A DNA stretch of 64,000 bases from Mesostigma viride. Taxonomy: Eukaryota > Streptophyta > Mesostigmatophyceae > Mesostigmatales > Mesostigmataceae. The translations under genes were made by a program, and so were the position numbers. The notes beneath the pieces are model-generated. The model was not told the DNA's origin and searched no databases. It saw only the letters and a program-made list of their open reading frames with translations. Below are positions 56,337 through 64,000 of the stretch, piece after piece (positions within the stretch are counted from its first letter, which is position 1; each line of letters begins with the position of its first letter). Location: the NCBI GenBank assembly GCA_009746045.1, contig RPFO01000256.1, positions 535,441-599,440 of the forward strand, written 5' to 3'.

Positions 56337-57625
56337 TTAGAGGTACACGGCTGCCTGCCTGCCTGCAGCGATGTCCATCTTTGATTCGCATTCCGTGAAG
56401 ATGTAGGAAATGCAGTCCGTTGCTCCCTTCTCGACTCGCAGCGTGACCACCGATGCCGTGCCACGAAGGTCAAGGCCGCTCATGTACTCTGGACCGGCAC
56501 ACGGCATATTAAGGTGACACGCCATCGTGAAGTTGTTGTTTAGCCACGTGGTAGGAGTCATGCCCTCACGGACACAGGACAAAACATTCCCTTGGTCACC
56601 GAACGCGGACAACAGATTGATCCACGCCTCCGTTGCGTTCGTACGGTATCCAGGCGCCAGGTTGGATCCGTTGATGTCGTATTGGTAGGAAGTCATACCA
56701 TCCGCGATGTGATTGAACATCGTATTGCCAGATGCGTTGGTCACGTCCGCGCCGGCAGCAACCTGAATCGCCAGGAGTTTGCTGGCGGACGCGGAAGACA
56801 GCGACGCCTTGATGGCATAGGGAGTGCGAGTCCCGAGCGACTGTTTGGTGGACTGCCACGTCCGCCACTTGAAGGAGAGAGTTCCACCCTCGGCAAGCCT
56901 GGACGAGAAAATCTGGCCCACGATATCTTCTTGGAACCTGTACGTGTCGATGCTAAAGTGGATGTTGCTCAGTTCGAAACCAACACCTGTCGCTGCTGGA
57001 ACGGCCACGATGCCACCAGCAGCAGCTGCTGCGACGCTAGGAGCATCACCCCTCCGTCCATGAGTGTGATTCGGATCTCGATGGGGGGGAAGAGACTCAG
57101 ATCCACGATCCGAGGCTCGCCGCTCAGGAATCCCAAAAAGTGGTCAATGACGCCGTCCACTGCGGTGTTTGCCTTCACGTTGTTTGTGAGAGTGCCAGCC
57201 ACGTCAGCGGTGACGATGTTGTTATTCTTCGACCAACCAGCGGGAGCCTGCGCGAGATTGTACTCGACACCGCCGTGCACCGAGAGCAGCGTATGGAACA
57301 GCTGGGAGTAGTCGTTGATGCTGTCGACGGTCTGACCTCCTGCCAGTACCTCGAGGCGCCTGATGATGGAGGACGTGTACGCGGGGAACTTTGCGAACCC
57401 CGCCGTGGTCGTGGGGGTCCCCGTGAAAAACATTGCGAAGGAGTGCAAGTCCACGAACCCGGACGTGGGGAGGCGGACCGCGACCACAGACCCTTGTTTG
57501 ATGCCGTCGCTTGCTGAGAGGGTGCTGAGATGGACTCGTTGAGTCGTGTGCTGACCCAGCGCCTTCACGAGGTATTGCATGGACTTGGGGATAGCGCGCG
57601 AGTACCAGGAATTGTCCGAAGCCAT
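56337..57625 (-). pseudogene. Major capsid protein (PLV-type double jelly roll), one frameshift
   Basis: N-terminal part (57625 to about 57050) starts MASDNSWYSRAIPKSMQYLV. The upstream MYTQS is less likely because AGTAAAAATATCTC lies just before it. It includes SVVAVRLPTSGFVDLHSFAM, FPAYTSSIIRRLEVLAGGQT and EIRITLMDGG. The C-terminal part (about 57048 to 56337) continues with VGFELSNIHFSIDTYRFQ and ends in AVYL. The two frames meet in the C4/G4 run at 57049-57052, consistent with a one-base loss. Combined length is about 430 residues. The order IIRR.EV..GG, EIRI.L and LSNI.F is the pattern I know from PLV and polinton capsid proteins. It would form the T-lattice of the virion. Confidence 0.7.
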
Positions 57626-57655
57626 AGATTGTGTATACATTCGAATGAGATATTT

Positions 57656-58012
57656 TTACTGAAGAAGCTGGCCGAGTATGGGATTTTTTACCTTCGCTCC
57701 ATCAACCCGTCTTTCGAGGTTGGACAAGGCGCTCAGACCAGTGTTTGCGACCGAGTACGCTTTCCCGAGCAGCGTACTCTTCGCGATCATGTTGGATGGG
57801 ATGTGTCCGAGCGCGGAATCGACAATGCCCGCCGCCTGTTTGGCAGCCCGCGCCCCGTCGCCAATTTTTGAGATGACTTCGCCAGCGACGTGCCCGGCTT
57901 TCTTGACAGCTGACACGATGGCCGCCCCGTCGCCGACCCTCTTGATAGCGTTGCCGGCAAACTCTCCCACGCGTCTAGCCACGTTTCCGATTGCTCCAAA
58001 ATTAACTTTCAT
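57656..58012 (-). CDS. Small Ala/Gly/Lys-rich virion-like protein
   Basis: 118 aa from ATG at 58012 (MKVNFGAIGNVARRVGEFAG). A longer frame opens at 58075 but would overlap the previous gene by 74 bp. The chosen start overlaps the penton-like gene by 11 bp, the usual compact viral arrangement. Rich in Ala, Gly, Val and Lys with amphipathic helices (NAIKRVGDGAAIVSAVKKAG, VISKIGDGARAAKQAAGIVD). The character resembles internal capsid or membrane-active cement peptides of adeno-like viruses; that is analogy only. It lies between penton and MCP, so a morphogenesis role is likely. Confidence 0.6.
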   Translation of the reverse strand: MKVNFGAIGNVARRVGEFAGNAIKRVGDGAAIVSAVKKAGHVAGEVISKIGDGARAAKQAAGIVDSALGHIPSNMIAKSTLLGKAYSVANTGLSALSNLERRVDGAKVKNPILGQLLQ

Positions 58013-58865
58013 CGTCCTCGATAGTACTAGATGGCTGAGAAATAAATCTGGTTTGTGGCTGGACGGTCCTGTCAAGGGCCATATACTTCAAAACGCTCCC
58101 GATCTTCCTCGCCTCTATTCCCATCGCCTTCTGAGGGCTTATGCGGAAGGAGAGCTGAAGAGCCCAATCCGAGTAGACAGTTATAGGAGCGTCGTCCTCG
58201 TCGAGCAGTCGGATCGTGATGTTGCTGGGAGAGTCCTTGAGATGCTGCCACAAAGGGGTCGCTGCCTGCCAAACAATGGGTTCTAAGAACTGCGACATGT
58301 TGGGACAGACGGCCAAAAGGCCTCCATATCCCGTGCCTGTCGACGATGATATCACGTTTCCTCGAACGATGTCGCTGTATACATACACCATTCTCAGTCT
58401 CCCATTCGTTGCTGGCCGGTTGCTAGCGAGGACACCTGTGAAAGGATATGATCCTTCCATGAGCCCCAACACCCGGCCCGTGGGCTCATCCACCGCGACA
58501 GAGAACTCGGTGGCATTTGTCACGGTAAAAAGACTAGTCGCCCTGTTGTACGTGACCGAGAACCCAGGATCTACCGCCTTCAAAGCTTCCTCTATGTTTT
58601 TTCGGTTTTCGATAGTCGTGTACGAGCCGAGCGGCAAGGTCACCTTCGTAGGGGACTCGCTGCCAGACAAACGGACAGTGAAGTATCGGTTTCCTTCGCT
58701 GATGTGAGTCTGTTCAAACGGGATGGTCATGAGGGTAAGCCCGACGTCGTGATAATCGTCAAGGAGTCCCGCCGGGATGTCCCATACCGGATCCACTAGC
58801 GTCCCGCGAGTTCGGTTCTCCGTGCGAAGAGTGAGTGTCAGCGTTTCCTGGATGAACTCCTTCAT
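58002..58865 (-). CDS. Minor capsid (penton-like) protein
   Basis: 287 aa from ATG 58865 (MKEFIQETLTLTLRTENRTR). Beta-rich throughout: HISEGNRYFTVRLSGSE, KVTLPLGSYTTIENRKNIEE, FSVTYNRATSLFTVTNATEF, and near the end SPSNITIRLLDEDDAPITVY with DWALQLSFRI. That last pair (I.IRL.D..G/D.P....W.L.L.F) is characteristic of PLV and virophage penton proteins, usually a single jelly roll next to the MCP gene. Another frame from ATG 58959 (MKRASAKIEEGVVKVFGTNE) flows into the same region and could be the original N-terminus, joined by a one-base frame change near 58865. The rest of the gene is undamaged. Confidence 0.6.
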   Translation of the reverse strand: MKEFIQETLTLTLRTENRTRGTLVDPVWDIPAGLLDDYHDVGLTLMTIPFEQTHISEGNRYFTVRLSGSESPTKVTLPLGSYTTIENRKNIEEALKAVDPGFSVTYNRATSLFTVTNATEFSVAVDEPTGRVLGLMEGSYPFTGVLASNRPATNGRLRMVYVYSDIVRGNVISSSTGTGYGGLLAVCPNMSQFLEPIVWQAATPLWQHLKDSPSNITIRLLDEDDAPITVYSDWALQLSFRISPQKAMGIEARKIGSVLKYMALDRTVQPQTRFISQPSSTIEDDES

Positions 58866-59102
58866 CGGCCACTTCTTCTGACAATAGCTCAGAAGTAATT
58901 TCGTTTGTCCCAAAAACCTTGACGACGCCTTCCTCAATTTTCGCCGATGCCCTTTTCATGGCGCGCTTGTCTTCCCTGTGAGTGGCTTCTTCTTACAGTA
59001 GAGCATGGCTGCCTCAATGAACTCTCGGGACATTTGGATGGAGGGTCATCCATTGAGAGATCTCGAGCATCTCGGCGTCAGTGAACAGCGGGCTGCTCAT
59101 GT

Positions 59103-59606
59103 TTACTCTTCTGTGAGATTTTTTTCAGCGCCTTCTTTTGGAATTCCCACGACCGTGTTGTGGACCCTCCTGAGATGCAGCAGGAGGTTTTTTTCGTTTG
59201 CGAACGTGCTCTTACACCCGGGTTGTGGGCATTTCCACCTCGCGCCTCCCACCTGGACTCGTTTCCCGACAGGTACACCCGCAGGCTCCGGGGGTGCCGC
59301 CACTGCTTCATCGACGACAACCGGTTCGGGAGCCGGCGCGACAGGGGCCGGTTGGGCATACGCGGACAATGGGGGGTACGCGACCGGTCTAGAGTTCGCC
59401 ATCACTGACGCCATGAGAAGGGCATCCTTGAACCCTCGCGCCTCTGCGACCTTCCCTTTGTTCACCGCTCTTCGGACCGGCGCGCTGTGGATGACAATGG
59501 TGTTGGTCGATGAAGCGGTCACCTGCGACTGGGGTGCGACCTTACGCTTCGGTTTTCCCCTTTTACTTGAAGGACGGCGCCGTGCTGATTTCTGACGCCT
59601 TGCCAT
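59103..59606 (-). CDS. Basic C2H2 zinc-finger protein of the viral element
   Basis: 167 aa from ATG 59606, preceded by GTTATAAAAATCTATG. A highly basic N-terminus (MARRQKSARRRPSSKRGKPK) is followed by a Pro/Ala/Val linker (APVAPAPEPVVVDEAVAAPP). A single classic finger at about residues 124-148 reads C-x4-C-x12-H-x4-H (KCPQPGCKSTF.. HLRRVH). Likely DNA-binding: genome condensation in the virion or transcription control. No frameshift. It sits between penton and fibre genes, so it would be expressed with the structural set. Confidence 0.7.
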   Translation of the reverse strand: MARRQKSARRRPSSKRGKPKRKVAPQSQVTASSTNTIVIHSAPVRRAVNKGKVAEARGFKDALLMASVMANSRPVAYPPLSAYAQPAPVAPAPEPVVVDEAVAAPPEPAGVPVGKRVQVGGARWKCPQPGCKSTFANEKNLLLHLRRVHNTVVGIPKEGAEKNLTEE

Positions 59607-59628
59607 TTCTGCATATAATCATAGATTT

Positions 59629-62600
59629 TTATAACGTCCAAGTGAGGGTCTTGTTAGTCGACACGGCCATTTTTCCAGCGCGCGACTTGCAAAACGCCGT
59701 AGACAACGCTATGTTTGTTGACGTGTCAGTGGTGATGCGAGGAATCCGCAATGCGATTTCAAACACCCCGTCATCCTCCTCGTATCCTGAAACAACATTC
59801 CAGTTGCTGCCAATTATAACGTTTACCGGCCAGACGGACAGGCCGCTAGCCGTTAAGCGATATGGGTTTGATATGTCGAGAATCGTTGGTGGGTTGTTAT
59901 CAAATGTTAACCTGACAAGGATATTGGTCAACGCGGTCGGAAGAGTTAGTTCCGATTGCGTGGCCGGGTCGTGGAAAGACATCACGGCCACAGGGGCGCC
60001 GTGCCAAAATTGCGGAAGCGGGTAGTCGTATATGGGCTGCCTCAGACCGACCAAAGAATCTGCTTCCAAATCGTGTGCGATATACGCCTAGTTTCTCGGA
60101 CATCTTCATACAGGGCCACGTCCATCCCGTGATTGCCGCCAATTGACGACAGGCTTGAACCATAATAGTAGCTTAGGCTAGAAGCAAATAAAAGCGGGCT
60201 CGGGCCAGATACTGTTGGATCTAATACCTGGAACGTCACGGTCGCCAAATGGATCATACCAGTAACTGGAGGATCAACCAGTGAAATATGATCACAGGTT
60301 ATGTCAACGTACGACGAGGATTTTGAATTGTCGTTGTAGAAAAACCGCCAGTCCACGCTTCTCCAACGACTACGCTGATAAGCAACGGATCATTGCTCAA
60401 CTTGGTGTTTGAAAATCCAAGTCTTACATAAAACTTCCTCACCGACTGACGAGCTGGTAGAATCCCATATATTTTGGCAGTATATTGGTTCATTTGCACG
60501 CCGTATTGAACATCGGGACACTTAACAACCGTGCGGATGACACTCTCATTCGTGAGTGTTAGCTCCTTAAACCAAGTATCCGCCACACCCGGTACGGGTT
60601 TTGTGACGCTATATTTGCCAAAAATGCTACAATTCCTCGACGAGGTGGACCTGTGACGCAGCTCCAACACGTCTCCGACGGCTGTGTACGATCCGGATGG
60701 GTTGTTGGTTTTTAGAGAGTCGAACTCTATGTCTTGTAGGTCATCTTTGATTGGCCAGACATACGCGCCGTGGTACTCTCCGCTCAAGTGGAAGACTGGT
60801 CGGAGGGGCATCGGAATGTACGGGTCAATAATGTCTGTAGGAGTGGTTGTAAATATACCGGACGAGTTTGAGATTTTAGTCATGTCACTAAGTTCTTGAG
60901 GAGTTGTTTTGGATATATAACGCTCCACCTTCCCATCCGATTTTCTTCGAAATGCCACCCAGTAGCTGTTTTGTTGTCTCCATGATGAGTTTAACGTGTA
61001 TCGAACCTTCGACTTCAGATTGTCAAACAGGTCGAGTGCATAGTCACTATGGTGCAGATTGATACCCAGCATACCCCAATGCGTCGTAGCCGCATTTCTC
61101 CAATTCTGATGGGCATCTGTCGTGGCCGGGTGATATTTATTCGTCAAAGACATAGTATTTTCTGCAAACGAGACGAAAGCATCGTTGCTGCCCAAATATA
61201 GCCGAAAACACAATAGAAATGGGCCGTCGATGAGCTGCTCTGAAAAAACAACACATTTGCTTGGTGCCGGAGTGGCTGTTTTTACAAAAAAGAATTTTTC
61301 GGGAGACCCTTCAAAGTAGTATTTCGAAGCTTCTGCTTGCAGCGTGGTCACGGAGTGGCGCGAGAATGATTCTAGAGAATGGAGCGTCGTAGCGGGGCCG
61401 TCTATCTCCACGGTCTCTCCTGACAGGTTTGGCGAGTCCTTTACGGTTACGATCCTGTATCTGAGTTCTACATCATCGCCTTCGGATGGATTTTGAAACG
61501 TCGTTGTCTTCAACGTCCCATCCAAGGCCCCTTGAGATACTCCGTTCGCCAACAGATGAAAACCGGTGAGAGGAGGCAACGACTTTCCCCACCCCACATC
61601 ATGGTCCGCGTAGACGCCGTTGATCGCGATTTTTACAGGATTTAGATATGAAATGTAGGAACTTGGTGTCCGGATGCCGGAGTGCAGTTGGCTCATTTTT
61701 GAAACGCATACCATCACCCCTCCTTTGTGGGTGGTGTAGGAGGTGAGGGTCGAGTCGTTGTAGACGTCTATCTCGTAGTTCATATACTTGTTACTATCTG
61801 CCGCGACTGGCGCGGTGATTACGGCGTCTTCCCCGCGCAGTCCCCCGTTTTGCGAGAGGGAGACTCCGCCGATGGTCGGAGTGGTCGGCGTGAGCTGGGT
61901 GGAATTCATGTACCACCTGATGGGGAGTTTGCGTTGGTATGCGAAGGGGGTCGTCATCTTTATGCCCTGTTTGAGGGTCGTTCCCTCTACGACCTCCCAA
62001 TTAGCGGTGGTTGGATTGGTGCTCCAGTAGAGTGCGTTCACAGGGTCAATCGGACCCATTCGCCAGTCCGTCAGTGGCGAGTATGTACGCGTGATGGTGA
62101 AGGATCTCCCAGTTAGTGGAAGGCGGCGGTTGTCGTCGCGAATCGTGGCGAAAGACAACAACTCCACGCGGAGAGGGAGGCCGTTAAATCGAGATCCGCC
62201 GAGACCATAGAAAGAGTCGGAAAAGTATGGATATCCTACCTCTCCGTCCACAACGCTCTCCCCCGTGCGCGCCTGGGTCGTGTGGTAGTCGCGATAGGTA
62301 AACTTACAGATTCCACTCGCGTCGCCATTCGTAACGTTGTAGGGCAGCTGGACTCGCACATCCTGGTCATTGATGACGTTGAACGCGTTTTGGTGCGACA
62401 CGGTCGTCCCGTCTTCGAGATGGAGGACGAAATCCCCGTTCAAGTTAGCTATCGACGTTTTGCCTACCCCGTGTTGGTCAAAAAGGTAGTCCAATTGCGC
62501 GCGGGTCAGGACTCTGCCACCAGGGTCTAGCAACGTATCAGGGCTAAAGTCGAAGACGTGGTACTGGGTGCTCCCACTTTCGCCGTAAGGTAAGGTTCAT

Positions 62601-62937
62601 TTAGAGTGAGATCGTCGACTAAAGTAGTCCCTGATTTAAAATAGGAATACCCATTCACGACGAGACTGTAAGCAAGTTCCGATGGGTCGCTTGCGGTCTC
62701 GTCGTCGTAATTGTCTCCGAGTCGCACATTTGTCGGCTGGCTCGGGTAGAAAATTTTGAATCCGTCGACAACGAGTGACTCATCGAATGGATGTGAAGTG
62801 CCAAGAAGTAACGTAACGCTAGCTTGAAGCCCATCTATGTCTGTTTCGATGTTAGAAACACGCTCCTCCATTTCAGGGTCGAGCGTTAACCCGGTGGCGA
62901 GATTGGTCGGTCTGCTCAATGTTGTTAGAACGACCAT
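59629..62937 (-). pseudogene. Giant fibre/tail-like protein, about 1,100 codons, three frame changes
   Basis: Starts MVVLTTLSRPTNLATGL. A short coiled coil (MEERVSNIETDIDGLQASV) suggests a trimeric stalk. The frame changes near 62585, then 60299-62533 is open for over 740 codons (LDPGGRVLTRAQLDYLFDQH, EVGYPYFSDSFYGLGGSRFN, HHSDYALDLFDNLKSKVRYT). A second change near 60350 leads to DWRFFYNDNSKSSSYVD, and a third near 60065 to DSLVGLRQPIYDYPLPQFWH and the end NKTLTWTL. Composition is Thr/Ser/Asn/Tyr-rich and beta-like. I recognise no named domain. Position (first gene of the leftward structural operon) and coiled-coil start suggest a vertex fibre or receptor-binding protein. Splitting into three genes is possible but none of the pieces has a good ATG. 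Confidence 0.6.
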
Positions 62938-62961
62938 TTATTATCTACCTAGAATATAAAC
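62938..62961. promoter_or_regulatory. Divergent 24-bp viral intergenic promoter region
   Basis: Only 24 bp (TTATTATCTACCTAGAATAT + AAAC) separate the start codons of the leftward fibre gene and the rightward coiled-coil gene. AT-rich; TTATATTC on one strand may act as a TATA element. Confidence 0.5.
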
Positions 62962-63488
62962 ATGGCCTCTGAGGCTTCAGAGACCCCAACGAGCTACCAA
63001 GACGAAACCTTCGCCGAGACGCGGGAAGAGCAGGTTGACCTGGTCAAGACAATTCGAAAGGGACAACCGCTGAATGATGAACAGAAAAAAGCCCTTCGCG
63101 ACAAAATGAGGGTTTACCAGCAACGCGCAAAAGCCGAGAGGGAGAAGAGACGAAACGAGAAAAGGAGGCAGAGATAACGAAACGAAAGGTCCTTGCAAAG
63201 GAATTGGAGATTCAGCGGCAAAGGCTAGTCGAACTCGAGCTGCAAGAAGCCCGCAACAAATCGCGGATTGAACGCCTTCTCGCTGAAGATTCCGTCGCCT
63301 CAACCCCCGCCGACACGCCAAAACCAAGACGGGGTCGAAAGCCCAAGGAGACAGAGCCGGACTCTCCGCCACCCCCGATCAAGACCCGACAGCTCCCACC
63401 TCCACCACCGCCACCTGTCGCGATGACGCCATACGAGATGCGCATGGCCGCCATCCGCGCGTCTCTCCTTGCTAGTCTGGACGATTAA
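62962..63488 (+). pseudogene. Charged coiled-coil viral protein, one frameshift
   Basis: Frame 1 (62962-63177) starts MASEASETPTSYQDETFAET and becomes Lys/Arg/Glu-rich (LNDEQKKALRDKMRVYQQRA). Past the stop, the second frame carries the helix straight on (EITKRKVLAKELEIQRQRLV, EARNKSRIERLLAED), then a basic GRKPKE and a proline run (PPPPPPPVAMTPYEMRMAAI). The frame change lies between about 63150 and 63175. About 175 residues in all. Directly upstream of the packaging ATPase (13-bp gap), so perhaps an assembly or scaffold partner. Family not recognised. Confidence 0.5.
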
Positions 63489-63501
63489 AATGTCTTCAGA
63501 A

Positions 63502-64000
63502 TGATAATGGCTATCATCGAAGAGCGACGAATTCATTCACTTGAGAACAAAGACATCAAGCAACGATACGCCCCACAGCGTCCTGCTCCACCGAATATGC
63601 CGAGTCTTCATTTCATCGCAAACTTCTGCGGAGCTCGACGGTCTGGGAAAACTACATCGGCAGTCAACATGGCGAAGGCTTACTTTGCTAACAACTCATT
63701 CGACAAGCTGTACCTCATTTCAGGGAGTGCCCACACGGAGCCAAAATACAAGGAGCTCCCGGAACCAGCTATGACGATGGAAGTCTACTCTAACCTGGCA
63801 TTCGATGGGATGATAGATCATATAAAGTCTGACCTCCACGAATACGAGAGGTACAAGGACGATCTCAAGGTCTGGGAAACGTTCAAACGCGAATACGTGG
63901 ATGGGAAAAAAAACGCAGAACTCATGGACCTCTCCATGTACCTACGCCTTGATGCAATGAACTGGGATAAACCTGCGACAAGGTTCGAGCACGGTCCTCC
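63502..64000 (+). CDS. Genome-packaging ATPase (A32/FtsK-HerA type), 5' part
   Basis: Open from ATG 63502 (or ATG 63508) to the window edge, 166 codons, no frameshift. A Walker A P-loop at residues 44-51 (FIANFCGARRSGKTTSAVNM) has Lys50 and Thr51. Then come LYLISGSAHTEPKYKELPEP, YSNLAFDGMIDHIKSDLHEY, a charged insert WETFKREYVDGKKNAEL and RFEHGPP at the edge. The spacing and FD..I..I block fit PLV/virophage/NCLDV packaging ATPases. The Walker B Asp-Glu and the arginine finger should follow within about 60 residues outside the window. It would pump DNA into preformed capsids. Confidence 0.75.

Larger units (their letters stand above)
52183..64000. mobile_element. Integrated polinton-like virus (left part), partial
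   Basis: Compact intronless gene cluster with spacers mostly under 30 bp, unlike the flanking host DNA. Hallmarks: an MCP-like protein, a penton-like protein, an A32-type ATPase, a zinc-finger protein and two long beta-rich spike or fibre proteins. Morphogenesis genes run leftward from 62.9 kb; the ATPase runs rightward. The true left boundary is uncertain (52.18 kb repeat or 52.83 kb). The right end, and any DNA polymerase, integrase or helicase, are outside the window. A virophage or true polinton is an alternative; gene style favours the algal PLV group. Confidence 0.75.

Noticed and set aside
59629-62937. Programmed ribosomal frameshifting in the fibre gene
   Set aside because: The three break points share no slippery heptamer, and other viral genes are broken too, so decay is simpler.

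Overview
The window looks like nuclear DNA of a eukaryotic alga, most likely in the green lineage. Three spliced host genes with GT..AG introns can be read through. A SPA-type (SUPPRESSOR OF PHYA-105 / COP1 family) protein with a kinase-like region and a WD40 propeller is on the minus strand (19.8-26.9 kb). A response-regulator receiver protein is on the minus strand (27.8-30.2 kb). A CCDC47/DUF1682 ER membrane chaperone is on the plus strand (32.1-38.7 kb). Their splice phases agree and their long exons stay open. A CCCTAAA-type repeat at 52.05 kb fits plant and green-algal telomere DNA. The organism call is inference from gene content.

Layout. 0-5.5 kb: GGTGGGTG minisatellites, a segmental duplication and a decayed multi-exon gene. 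5.7-6.2 kb: one first-exon-like ORF. 6.2-10.4 kb: four unrelated tandem arrays, one built from perfect palindromes. 10.4-18.5 kb: a graveyard of LINE-type retroelements (ORF1 fragments, reverse transcriptase pieces, three copies of a 3' ORF end, TTAA and GGAT microsatellite tails). 19.8-38.7 kb: the host gene block. 39-52 kb: more LINE fragments, a BAH-domain exon, a 1.5 kb GGGA/GGAT array, and a transposon-like gene broken by a 16-bp tandem duplication.

52.2-64.0 kb: the most interesting part, one end of an integrated polinton-like virus (PLV) or closely related small dsDNA virus. It has compact, nearly abutting genes without introns. From left to right on the minus strand they are a nuclear-type basic protein, a C-terminal spike module, a BIG/LamG-like spike, a 56-aa ORF, a split double-jelly-roll-type major capsid protein, a small alanine-rich virion-like protein, a penton-like minor capsid protein, a basic C2H2 zinc-finger protein and a roughly 1,100-codon fibre. 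After a divergent promoter the plus strand carries a charged coiled-coil protein and the start of an A32/FtsK-HerA-type packaging ATPase, cut by the window edge. Its left edge is a 110-bp tandem repeat whose units carry conserved inverted arms. At least four viral genes carry frameshifts while host exons do not, so the element is probably an old endogenous copy. Its polymerase, integrase or helicase genes, if present, lie beyond 64 kb.

All family calls come from reading the translated sequence; no database search was run.
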